NCBI GenBank assembly: GCA_036897625.1
Contig: JAYMTA010001375.1
Coordinates: 1 to 20,288 of the forward strand
Direction of reading: 5' to 3'
Length of the DNA: 20,288 nt
Source: Pelargonium cotyledonis
Taxonomy: Eukaryota > Streptophyta > Magnoliopsida > Geraniales > Geraniaceae
Positions 1 to 9,239 of this stretch are shown piece by piece; position 1 is the stretch's first letter, and each line of letters starts with the position of its first letter. The position numbers and the translations under genes are program-made. A model generated the notes under the pieces. It was not told where the DNA came from, did not search any database, and saw only the letters and a list, made by a program, of their open reading frames with translations.

Positions 1-10
1 TATCCTCAAT

Positions 11-52
11 CCCTATATATATATATATATATATATAGGGATATATATATAA
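11..52. repeat. TA microsatellite with CCC/GGG palindrome
   Basis: A perfect 30-bp palindrome (11-40) consists of CCC, twelve TA units and GGG, followed by another run of AT. It could extrude as a cruciform and is probably length-polymorphic. No gene lies in the first 300 bases. Confidence 0.9.
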
Positions 53-302
53 ACTGTTTTTGGTTGTCTTTTGTTTAAGGATATTATGCGAATTTTTGTT
101 TAAATTTGAGACATGCATGATGCATGTAATGTTTTGTTATTACACTATTAATTCAAAAGCTTGCGTTGAGACTTAAGAGCACGTAAATTTCATGCTGGCA
201 TTGATGATTTACGCGGTGTGGACTCATCAACCATACACCAAAAACACTCATTCACCTTATTTATGTTATCCCTTTTATGACAATGTCAAATATTGTCGAG
301 CT

Positions 303-754
303 AAAGAATCATATCACCTAAAAGTTTAAAGCTGATAGTTGGACAATATTAGTTTTGTACTTTAATACGCTCTTTCATGTGCAAATCTATATTTGCTTTG
401 CACGTGACTCATGCACATATCTACTTCTTGCTTTGTGTGGTATAATTTAATATGAGTGGTAACAAAACTCAAACCTGATTCTGATACCATGTAAAGAACC
501 AGCTCAACTAAAAAATTCAGTTTTTTTTTTTTTTTGAGATGATTTTTTACATGGTATCAGAGCATTGATAACTAAATGTCCCGAGTTCGAGTCATATCGC
601 CACCCATAATGAATTCCAGCATAAGGAGTGCACAAATGCATGAGTCACGTGCAAAGCGAAAATAGACTTGCTCGTGAGAGATTGTGATAAAATATAAAAC
701 TAATATTAAATACTCAACTATTAGCTTAAGTTTTTAATGGAGTTGGTTCTTTAC
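303..754. repeat. Imperfect inverted repeat of a copia-like LTR/PBS segment
   Basis: Two arms of about 200 bp (303-500 and 546-754) are imperfect reverse complements around a short spacer that contains a 15-base T run (521-535). Matching blocks include the CACGTGCAAAGC motif (about 397-408 reversed, 644-655 forward), the ATATTAGTTTT block, the AGCTTAA/TAGTTG block and the TTCTTTAC block at both outer and inner ends. Each arm carries TTACATGGTATCAGA, which resembles an LTR end (CA) followed by a primer-binding site complementary to plant initiator tRNA-Met. I infer two head-to-head fragments of one degenerate copia-type element. A transcript across it would fold into a long hairpin. There is no coding capacity. 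Confidence 0.75.
552..563 (+). other. Copia-type primer-binding site (initiator tRNA-Met)
   Basis: TGGTATCAGAGC is the usual primer-binding site of plant Ty1/copia elements and directly follows ...TTACA, which fits the 3' end of an LTR. An imperfect mirror copy lies on the minus strand at 489-477, where the last bases differ. The element around it is gone, so this is a relic. Confidence 0.7.
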
Positions 755-1600
755 TATTGACTACCTATATTTGTTATTATTATTTTACATACATCATTCT
801 CAATCATTCAACCAATTCATGCTAGTTCCCATAATTTTTTGGATTTTCATTTTCCACTCCATTGCTTGGTTCAACATTTATCAATTATTGCCCCCACAAT
901 GCGAATCTCGAGTTCTTTTCACTTTAAATGAAACTACAAGTGATTAATATGAATTATACATCTTTTGTGAATAATAACTTTGATCAAGTTTTCGCAACGC
1001 ATCATTTTTTTAACTTTTTTCAAACTCATCTTGTAAGGTGAATTTAACGCAAATTTCATTTCATTTTATATTAAAATTACTAAGGAGACGAATTGCAACG
1101 TCTTCACCATTCTTAAGTTGCAAATTAATGTGTAATTTCTTACTATTATTTAACTATAATAGTATTGCTTCAAAAAAGAATAAAAAAACTGTTATAGTAT
1201 AGATTAGTCATGTTTTATTTCAAAGTTACGCACTTAATAAACATTATACATCAAGATTATTTTATACACTAGTTGCACACTTTATATCATCTTGACAACT
1301 TAACGTGAAACCGCGGATTTGTTCTTACTCCAACACATAATTTTTTTGATCTTTTGGCTGAGTTGTAAGCAAATAATTTTTATTCATCTATTTATAAATT
1401 CTATTGATTTAAGTGTAATTGATTCATCAAAATGACTCATGGACATATGAATCAACAGTAACAATGCATATTAATTCTACTTGTGAACATCCTCGGTTTA
1501 TAATCTATCTTGTTTTGTCCCGGTCCTTGAAATTTATTGCTTAGGAAGATTCACCAGGCCTAACCAGCTCAATTACCAAGTCTAATAATCTTGGTACCTA
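755..1600. other. AT-rich intergenic stretch, no gene seen
   Basis: Neither strand shows a recognisable coding exon or RNA gene. Stops are frequent in all frames and the base composition is strongly AT-rich. The last part probably belongs to the LINE relic that becomes recognisable from about 1606. Confidence 0.6.
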
Positions 1601-1605
1601 TTGAA

Positions 1606-1960
1606 TCCCTCTTTAGGTGGACAAAAATCAACTTAAATGAAAGTTCTTTAGGTAACCCGAGTTTAAGTGGTGTTGGCCTAGTTGCTAGAGACCATAGGGG
1701 AGTGTGGGTTGGAGATAGCTATGCTTTTTACGGGTTGGGCTGAATCGTGTTTGACAGAGTCTGTCGGGTGTAGGGAAATTATAGTAGAAGTGGATGTTAA
1801 CTCAATAATTTTTCTGATTTATATGCATGATTTTAATTCTCACAACATTGATTCTAGAGTGCAGGGACCATGCATCAAATTTGAAGATTTCATGTTGTTG
1901 CAATAAGTCACTAAACTAGCAAACAATGCGGTGGATTTATTATTGCCAAATTTTGTAATT
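1606..1960 (+). pseudogene. Decayed LINE RNase H domain (RVT_3-like)
   Basis: In one frame from about 1606 the translation gives RWTKINLNESSLGNP, then SGVGLVARDHRGVWVGD. This is the N-terminal signature of the RNase H domain at the C-terminus of plant LINE polyproteins (K-I-N-x-D/N-G-S-x-G-N-P, then RDHRG-W). A stop at about 1738 and a frame change follow. The next frame gives CREIIVEVDVNSIIFLI, which matches the IIVEVDS block carrying the second catalytic acid, and the end reads TKLANNAVDLL, like the family's REANxxAD block. At least one frameshift, a lost spacer and several stops make it non-functional. A long T run follows at about 1980-1997. Confidence 0.75.
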
Positions 1961-3420
1961 CTAGCTTCTCGGACTGTAGTTTTTTTTTTTTTTTTTTATC
2001 TCACCCTCTTATGAGTACTCTCTCTTCACTTTTGGACGACTGTAATCACATTATAAACTCTCATGTTATTTGAGATATCAATAATTCCATTAGGAGGTCT
2101 TCGACTTATTTCAAGAAGAAAAACAAATGTGATATGTTTCTTTGTGATGTCCTAAATAGTATAATTTATAGGTAGACATTGGTAACACTTAGGTAGGCCT
2201 CAGCCTCTTACTCTAATTTATGATGAACTAGTTTGCATCCCATGCACGGGTAGCAACAACTTATAATAAAAAATATATATTTTTCATAAAAATATTATTA
2301 GTTTGATTTGAATTAGAGATGTGAGTTTCATATTTTGTAACTTTTCACTTTAATAACTGATTATAAACTATTTTTACATAATTAAGTCTAATCGAACTTG
2401 CAGTAGAATATGTATAAAATGAAATAAAGTCTAATAAAATTAATATTATCCTTATTACCTTCCCTTCATTCTTAAGCTAGATTTTAGCTTGAGAAACGAT
2501 ATTGATATTGTGAGTCCTTTATGATCTTTATTCGAACTCGTCGTTGTTTTGGTAATTAGATGGACAATAATGTAGCCAATTTGATGGACGGGTATGCGAC
2601 ATGAGGATGTTTTTACGTGCTATCGGGTAATGCAGGCGTGTGAGGTGGAGAAGGATTGAGCATCGAAGTTGATGCATACACCCGATATTTCGCCTACCCA
2701 TTTGAAGCCAGTTGATGGGCAAGAGAACCTGTCAAGCAGTAAGAGAAAAATGCTCTCATTCAATAACTATGATCAAAACTATGACATGCCAAATGAAAAA
2801 AGGCTGTGTTAAGATTGTAGGTTTGGATGAGCCTTTTTACCTAAATCAATAGTGTTTTCATCATTAGTTGTGTTACTTATGATGGAGATGATTTCTTTGT
2901 GGATCAAAAGTTAAACCAAAGAAAGGTTATGTAGAGAAAAGGAGAAAAAAAAAAGAGCTTTGGGTTATATTTAGATAGTTGATTGCTATAAGACCTAAAA
3001 GAAGGGACATAAGAGGATTGTAAACAGCAAGTAATGCATAGAAAAATTAAAATAATTATTCGATATTTAACCAGTAGTTCTTCAAAACTATGATGGAACA
3101 GTGACGATTAGTGAAATTTGAATTATTTTTACCCGTTATGGTTTATAAAGTAATGTTTTGTGTCACGTTAGTGTGTGTATTTAAAATTATTAAAAAAATT
3201 GAATATAAGACCACATAAACAATTAAAAAATAATTTTATATTTCTAAACACAACACAACATTTTTTCTTGTCCTAAAAAAATCAATTGAACTTTGAAAAA
3301 AAAAAAACTTAGATTTAAACAAATAATAACTTACTTTACAAATGGTGAAGTAAAAGTTGTAAGTCCCATATTGAAAAAGTATAGAAAACATGATAAGAAT
3401 TGCTAATATATAAATGTTTG
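1961..3420. other. Intergenic stretch, mostly unassigned
   Basis: It contains a T run (about 1980-1997), a CATCCCATGCACGGGT motif near 2236-2251 of the kind seen in dispersed plant repeats, and A-rich runs near 2945 and 3296. On the plus strand around 2570-2800 two short open frames separated by stops look faintly protein-like, but I cannot assign them to a family. No intact gene or RNA was recognised. Confidence 0.5.
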
Positions 3421-3433
3421 GATTTTTGTAGAA

Positions 3434-3485
3434 GTCCCACATCGGATAAGTGAGAACTTCATAGAGAAAGTCATCTCTATATAAA
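3434..3485 (+). promoter_or_regulatory. USE plus TATA pair resembling a plant snRNA promoter
   Basis: GTCCCACATCG at 3434-3444 is an exact match to the plant U-snRNA upstream sequence element (RTCCCACATCG). TATATAAA follows at 3478-3485, with 33 bases between them. In plants, spacing of about 33-34 bases marks RNA polymerase II snRNA genes and about 10 bases less marks polymerase III genes such as U6. The expected start is near 3510. The bases there do not match the 5' ends of U1, U2, U4, U5 or U6, and I see no clear downstream 3' box. The same GTCCCACATCG motif also occurs in some dispersed plant repeats, so this may be a repeat fragment and not a working promoter. Confidence 0.5.
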
Positions 3486-4040
3486 CCATATCATTTCTAC
3501 TCTACTTCTAAAGTGTAATAATGATTATCACTATTCATGTTAATAGTTAATTGTTATTAACTAATGAATGATTTTTTGTAACCAACGATAAGTGAAGGAG
3601 CGTTTGAGCAACTTGCAATTTGAATGCTCAAAAGTATTAAAGTTGGTGATGTGGCATCTTCTCATGCTAGTTCACCAAGTTTAACACATATGTGGATTTA
3701 TTTTTGTTTTATGTTTTAGATAATTGAAGAGGCACTTTAGTGTTGTTGATGACATTAACTAGCGCATTGAGTTTGGTGCATCAGGCATCGACATTTTATG
3801 TGGACCACCAAAATTTCATCAACTCTTCCCTTCCTATCAACAACCCTAAATGCACTGCTAGTGTGAATACAATGAATGTCCACTTCTTTTATGTTTGTAC
3901 AAAATAACAATAAGTTAAGGCTTTAAGACGGGTGATTGACAGAGATTGGTCAAATTGATACTTGAATCTGATTCGTCGTGAGTTATTAATTCACTAGAGA
4001 TCAGGGTAGGATGTCACTGCCTTCAGTCCGCTAGTTCAAC
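3486..4040. other. Intergenic stretch, no gene seen
   Basis: I recognise no ORF, RNA or terminal repeat. The last 100 bases may be the upstream, unrecognisable part of the RNase H relic that follows. Confidence 0.5.
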
Positions 4041-4045
4041 ATATA

Positions 4046-4190
4046 TTGCCTACTGCTTTTCAGTTCGGTGGTATAGATGTAGTGTTTTGCAAGAGGTATG
4101 TAAATCGAGTTGCTCATTCTTTTGAACGGTCCTCGATCTTTGTGTTTGGCCGGCCGGAATGGTTGAGATTTTGTACCCTCCTGGATATTA
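4046..4190 (+). pseudogene. Second decayed LINE RNase H fragment
   Basis: The plus-strand translation reads DVVFCKRYVNRVAHSFERSS, then IFVFGRPEWL. It corresponds to the last part of the plant LINE RNase H domain, in which F-V-x-R-x-x-N-x-V-A-H-x-L-A-R carries the conserved His near the active site and a tail with a W and prolines follows. The earlier catalytic blocks are not recognisable upstream, so only about 40-50 codons of the domain survive. The open frame here is short and starts inside the domain, so it is not an independent gene. It may come from a different insertion than the 1606-1960 relic, because the two are 2 kb apart and overlap little in domain coverage. Confidence 0.65.
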
Positions 4191-4239
4191 ATTTGAATAA
4201 CTTTTTCAACATGTGCAGTTATCGATTTCACTTTCCAGT

Positions 4240-5167
4240 AATCGAGTTACATGCAAAAATTTAGCCCAATTATAGGGTTAGCACATCAAATGTGGAGCAA
4301 TAGGAAACTTTTGAACCATCACTCATCTTCTTCCACTCCTATTGTCCCATAATGAAGAGGAACTGAAAAAATTGACCCATATCTCAAGTGTAGTCCTCCA
4401 TACATTGCATATTGTTCTTGACATAGTAAATAGTATTAGACTATTAGTGGCCAGCTGAGATAAACACCATCCCTCACATAACTTAATAATTGGAGCTTTG
4501 TTTCCTTATATGCCTTGTGGACCAAACCCACCTCCCAAAAAGCCAAAACCAGAGAAGTGATAAAGATAAAAAAGAGCTGGAAAAAGCATCAATGTTAGGC
4601 ACATTACAGATATTCATGTTAAACCAAATGAAAGGTTATAAAGATGAGACAACAAATGGGAAATCAATGAATGATGCAAAGCTTTTTACCCTTCAACTTT
4701 AAGCTTTATCTCAGAGACTGAAAATGTAAAATTTTGGATGCATATGATATTATAGTGCAAGAACAAGATCCACCATCACCTAATTAACTCTGCATTCATA
4801 ATTGAAAATGAAATTTAATCTTCAGACCTAAATAAGTCAAGAAAGGTACAAATCTAGGGACAAGTTCATAAAGAATCGTGACATTACAAAATTATATCCT
4901 AGACAGGACACTAATGCCACTTTATGTACACAATATTAGAAATTTTCTGCCTACTACTCTATCGTTTTATGAAGAAACTAATGACACATTAATCACGACC
5001 AACTTTTATGGGTTGAAATAGAATACTATGGAAGCTACCAGCTAGTTAGTGCAAGGGTAGGAAATAAAAACAGACCAAAATATTAGTTTCAAAGTTAAAG
5101 CCTATCCTTAGCATGCAACTATAGCTCTTAATGAAAAAGAATGCTCGCTCTTTTTCCAGAGACACCG
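4240..5167. other. 3' flank of CNX3, no other gene seen
   Basis: This AT-rich stretch lies downstream of the minus-strand CNX3 stop. It must contain the CNX3 3' UTR and polyadenylation site, but I cannot place the cleavage site. A short plus-strand open frame (4490-4702) has no recognisable domain and is treated as chance. Confidence 0.5.
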
Positions 5168-7657
5168 TCACTGCTTCCTGGACCATTCTCCACTCTTTCC
5201 ACCAGTTTTGGACTCAAGTTTTACATCTGTCATCTCAATTTCCTTAGAGGCAGCCTTGCACATATCGTAAACAGTTAGGCCGGCAACAGTTACAGCAGTC
5301 ATTGCTTCCATCTCGACCCCAGTTTTCCCGGTCGACGAGGCTCCCCCTTCTATACGTACACTGAAGTCTTTAGGATTCAGAGTGAGATCTACACGAACAT
5401 GAGTTAGGCTGATATTATGGCATAGCGGGATGAGATTGCTAGTCTGTTTTGCCCCACATATCCCTGCAATTTTTGCCACGCTAAGGACATCTCCCTTGGC
5501 CATCTGGTTTGCTGAGACCAAATCAAACACATTCTTGCCCAGAATTATTTTGCAACTGGCAATGGCAGTTCTCTTACTGGACACTTTGGGAGAGACATCA
5601 ACCATTTCGGCTTCTCCTGTACTACCAACGTGCGTCAAACCAAGTTCATTGCATCCAATTTCTTGAGATACTAAATGTGGCTCCTGAGCTATGGAACCAT
5701 TGCTTGCTGAACTGGCAAACCCATCTGGGGGAGCTTCACCAAAGACTGATTCCATTTCCTGAAAAAAAAAATGAAAGATACATACTAGTGCTACATAAAT
5801 ATATAATATCTCGAGCAAGAAATATTACATTTCTGATGCTAAATCAGAGAGTGAGAATTTGACTAATTTTCTTGAGAATAGGTGAGACCCTTTGTTTGCT
5901 CATATATTAGATTGATCTAACTAATGTTGAATATAGGAATTGATTTATATTTCCTTGTCCTAGATATAGTATGTTAATTATACAGTCTGAATTGCACAGG
6001 CCAACATTGAAGACAAGCCAAATCTAATTAGCCCTAAAGCTTCTTTGGTTGGCAGGCAACAACGACAACTAAATAATTTTTCCAAACGAAGTTGGGATCG
6101 GTTATATGAATTTTTTTAGCAATATTCTTTGGGATATTTCTCATTACTTCTTTCCGTGTTAAGTTTGGTCTATCCCTTCTCCATTTAGTTTGACTTTTCT
6201 AGTATTATGTGAAGTCTTTTACACAAAGAATCCTTGAAGTCACACTCCACTTCAACTATCTTTTACTGATCCTAGTACTAACATTCTTTTGATATACAGA
6301 TCCAAGCTAACTAAAATGATAACATATCACAACTTCCTTATACTCTACCATAACTGAATCTCTACCAATTCCCTATTCTTAATATGCTCACACTTAATAG
6401 ATTCACTTTAGGTCCTACTATAAAACCCTCAAATTCTAATACTTTTTATCATCGATATAATTTGGCAAAATGCCTAATCTACTCTCTTTAACTAAGACTA
6501 TCATCAACCAACAACATACACCAATGGATTTCATCTTGAAGAGGTCTTGTGAGCTCATACATTACTATGTAAAATAAATATATATAAAAAAGAGAGAGAA
6601 GGGCTTAGAGTCGATCTCCAATGCAATCCTATTATTATAATAAAAAGACCACTTGAAGTGCACCTAGGCGCTTAAGCCCAAAGCACCAGTTTTGAGCTTC
6701 GTTTTCTAAAAAGCCAAAAACTGTCAATGAAGCTCCAAAATATAAAAAGAAGCATATTCAGGACTTTTTTAGGAAGCACAAAGCTCGCATTTTCCCAAAC
6801 TTTCATGGCAGGAATGGATTCACCAGTTTAATTCCCATACAATTAATACAACTTTGAATAACACATTTCTTATTTATAAATCGGTATTGTAGTACTTTTC
6901 CTCCACAAACTATATATTATGTATTCAAAGACGAGCACTTGGAAACCAGTCAAACCACCACTAACCATCTTCTTAAAATAAACAAATAGGATGGACTATA
7001 GGGAGGAAATAACACTCTTTAGCCTTTGGAAAGGCTTGTGTCTTACAGGGTGGAAGAAAGCTCTAAAGATAGGACTGTCATACACGCCTCAAGCCTGCTA
7101 CTGTTTGCTTTAATTCATTGTATTTGTCTCCATGATTCTCAATATTTTCAACAATTACTGTAAGAGGTCAATTTATACATGAAAGCCTAAACAGGAAGGG
7201 AACTTGTTCAAAGAATGGAAACACGAATTCGAGCTTCATTATCATTTTGATAGCTGAATTCGTTTCATACCTTTCATTTCAGAGGAACACTCGAGTACTT
7301 TTTTTAGATCATCCTATCCTATAACCATGTTAACAATTCCTCTGCTATAAGTAAATCCTAGAAAAAACTGTCTGTCGTCATTAGATGGTAGCACCAATCA
7401 ATTTTGGAGGACAGTAGTTACAACGCAACTTGGAGAAGGTCAAGTGCAGCATTTTCTATTATATATCGAAATCTCATTTCATATCAAGCAACATACTAAT
7501 CAGCAAATACCACTAACTACACCAATTAGCTTTAATTTAAATTAGAATTACAAACCTTATTAAACTCAGCAATAGCACTAGCAAAATCGTGGGTGTTGTT
7601 ACTGCTGAAGAACTTTCTAGAGTGTGGAAATGTCAGCACAAATCGACGAAGAAACAT
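5168..7657 (-). CDS. CNX3: Cyclic pyranopterin monophosphate synthase, mitochondrial (MoaC/CNX3)
   Basis: CNX3 performs the second half of molybdenum cofactor step 1: it converts 3',8-cyclo-7,8-dihydro-GTP, made by CNX2, into cyclic pyranopterin monophosphate in mitochondria. Exons: 7657-7556 (34 codons) and 5758-5168 (196 codons plus TGA), with a phase-0 GT-AG intron; product 230 residues. The N-terminus (MFLRRFVLTFPHSRKFFSS) is basic, Ser-rich and free of acids, like a mitochondrial presequence. From about residue 75 it is a full MoaC domain: GEAEMVDVSPK, AKIAGICGAKQT with the active-site Lys at about 138, LIPLCH (His about 148), GKTGVEMEAMTAV (about 178-190), TVYDMCKA (Asp about 199) and GGKSG (about 220-224). 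All known catalytic residues are present. The start is fixed by an in-frame TAA 24 bases upstream in the spliced leader. A longer open frame from 5818 is intron read-through. Confidence 0.95.
5759..7555 (-). other. CNX3 coding intron (1,797 bases)
   Basis: The donor is AAG|GTTTGT and the acceptor is TTTTTTTTTCAG|GAA. Splicing joins ...EFNK to EMESVFGEAP and falls between codons. Apart from the LINE fragment at about 6045-6560 and a short repeat-like piece near 6655-6715 (TAGGCGCTTAAGCCCAAAGC, a motif common in dispersed plant repeats), I see nothing functional in it. Confidence 0.9.
6045..6560 (-). mobile_element. Decayed LINE reverse-transcriptase 3' fragment in the CNX3 intron
   Basis: Read on the minus strand (CNX3 sense), the translation passes through ELTRPLQDEIHWCMLLVDD. 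This is the reverse-transcriptase block that normally reads W-C-M-L-F-A-D-D, with the catalytic DD retained and A changed to V. Frameshifts and stops follow. Further on are GSVYQKN and a WSVTSRILC stretch, which match the family's YLGS-x-I/Q-Q-K-(N/D)-G and WK/R-xASG-V-L-C blocks, then RRDRPNLTRKEV and KKIHITDPN, matching the R-G-R-P-K-x-T-W and I-H-V-A-D-P tail. The 3' end runs into a GTTGTCGTTGTTG stretch typical of these elements' TTG-rich tails. It is heavily mutated and inactive. It shares orientation with the gene, so it is transcribed with it and spliced out. Confidence 0.75.
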
Positions 7658-7681
7658 AGTGTATGAGAGAGAGAGATTGTG

Positions 7682-8012
7682 TTACAAGTCAACTGCAAAT
7701 CATGAAAACGGGTGAAAAGAAGGTAAAATATTGAAAATGAAAGCAACTGCAACATAAAGTTACAAAACCAATTACATTAATACAGTCATTGGTATTTGTA
7801 GCATTACAAGAACCATTGAGGCATTTTCACAAACAGGTGGAGGGCAATACCTCAAAAAATGAGAGCAAATCCAGTAGAAATAAGATTTATCCAATCAGAA
7901 ATTTTGGATAACAGATAAATTAGGAGCTGGGATTCAATCACTTACAAATTTGTATGATTTGATCTGAGTCTTGAGAGTACGGTTGGCCGGAAAATTGAGT
8001 GTTTTTGAACAT
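7682..8012 (-). promoter_or_regulatory. CNX3 5' leader with spliced upstream ORF
   Basis: The leader appears split by an intron with donor ATTT|GTAAGTG (exon end 7946) and acceptor TTTGCAG (next exon starts 7692). If spliced this way, an upstream ATG at 8012 opens a 25-codon frame that crosses the junction and stops at TAA 7684-7682. That TAA is in the same frame as CNX3 and 24 bases before its ATG. The unspliced reading would differ. A leader intron is inferred from splice-site quality, not observed. The upstream ATG lies only about 10-15 bases after the expected transcription start, so scanning ribosomes may miss it. Confidence 0.5.
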
Positions 8013-8048
8013 TCGCCGGAGTAGTACTGATTTCTCTCACCATTCTTG

Positions 8049-8056
8049 TATAAATA
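8049..8056 (-). promoter_or_regulatory. Candidate CNX3 TATA box
   Basis: TATTTATA on the minus strand lies about 25-35 bases upstream of the pyrimidine/purine-mixed stretch where the leader should begin (about 8020-8025). Position and composition fit a plant TATA box. No transcription data are available here. Confidence 0.45.
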
Positions 8057-8264
8057 TTAAATAAGATACATAGAAAACGACGCCGTCAAATCACTGATAC
8101 AGTCCAAATGTATTTGGGTTTTATTTCATATGTTTAGATTTAGGCCCATTTGTTATGGAGCCCATATGTAACCTTACATTGAACATCAAGCTTGTAGGTT
8201 TATCAAACATATCAGTGAAAATTAATTAATTCACTATCCTCTAGAGCTTAATCAATTTATTAAT

Positions 8265-8317
8265 TGGCCGAGTGGTTTAAAGTCGGGTTTCACATGTGAG
8301 GGCTCGTGTTCGAGTCA
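8265..8317 (+). repeat. tRNA-like A/B box pair, possible SINE head
   Basis: TGGCCGAGTGG at 8265-8275 fits the polymerase III A box, of the tRNA-Ser/Leu kind. TGTTCGAGTCA at 8307-8317 fits the B box in 9 of 11 positions. The spacing (about 31 bases) is in the range of tRNA-derived SINEs. No acceptor stem or anticodon arm can be folded, so it is not a tRNA gene. The SINE body and tail are not clearly identifiable downstream. Confidence 0.4.
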
Positions 8318-9230
8318 CATTTAAATCTCTAAGGGCAGTTGCATTGCATCCACAAAGCATTTGGCTTTTATATATTTGGTGATTTCATACACTTGAGCAA
8401 CATCTCGAGCTTTAAACTACGTTTGTTAAATCGCATCCTAACTAAATATCTTTGTTGCAACTCCCTCAGTTGTTGGATTCGAGCAGTTGCCTCCGATAGT
8501 GATGTACAAGTTGTATTTGTAATCTGACAAATTCTAGCAATGAATCACAAACACGTCGGCACCAAAGACCGAGCAGAACAATTCTTCCCCAAAAAAAGAC
8601 TTATAGCCCTAATATCATGAAAGAAACTAAGTAGAAATCATATTGTGGGTTAATCATTCACAAGGGTTAGATATATACAAGTTGCCCTAATAACTAAAAA
8701 TGTCGAAATATGCACTATTTGAGCAGCAAACTAATTAGCCTACTTTCGGGATATACACAATTCCCAAAATATAACTTGCCGTGCATTTAGTCACAATTCA
8801 CATTTTCCCACAAAATCATACATCCAAATTTCAAATTTGGAGATAAAATCATGCTTACCAACAATGTCAATATCACTGTGACAGTACTTCTAGGCACAAA
8901 CCTAACAACTTATTCCCAACATCATACATCATAATTGAACAGCATGCACTATAAAGCAACCTCTTCACATCTGTATGGATAATTAAGTTTAGGTTCTCAG
9001 AAGCTTCCTACTCTCTCTTGTTTCGCTGAACTGCACGGAAGAAATTCGATTTGTTAGACACATTAATCTGAAATCAATGAAAGATCAACAATAAAACTCG
9101 AGAAAGAAAGACTTGGTCATGAGCTAAAATTCAGAAGTACAACATAGCATATCTGTAGCTGGATAAAATGGTTCTCTCATTGTTCCAATACAGTCCCATA
9201 AAAACCAATAAAATTCCCGAGTCAATATGG
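8318..9230. other. Intergenic stretch, no gene seen
   Basis: It holds only short open frames without recognisable domains. The part near 9000-9230 may be the decayed downstream portion of the copia relic that begins at about 9840 on the minus strand, but no protease, integrase or reverse-transcriptase block can be read. Confidence 0.45.
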
Positions 9231-9239
9231 CGATCTCAC

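Noticed and set aside
4490-4702. A 70-codon plus-strand frame
   Set aside because: No domain, low-complexity Lys-rich composition and no promoter or splice context. It is probably chance in the CNX3 3' flank.
5759-5818. Upstream extension of CNX3 exon 2 to an ATG at 5818
   Set aside because: The added 20 residues are intron sequence with a polypyrimidine tract and CAG acceptor. Splicing to 7657-7556 gives a presequence and the expected ...FNKEMESVFGE junction.
5430-5862. Plus-strand frames opposite CNX3 exon 2
   Set aside because: They are antisense reflections of the conserved MoaC coding exon, with no independent similarity.
8265-8317. A tRNA-Ser/Leu gene
   Set aside because: The A and B boxes are present, but no acceptor stem, anticodon arm or plausible mature length can be formed.
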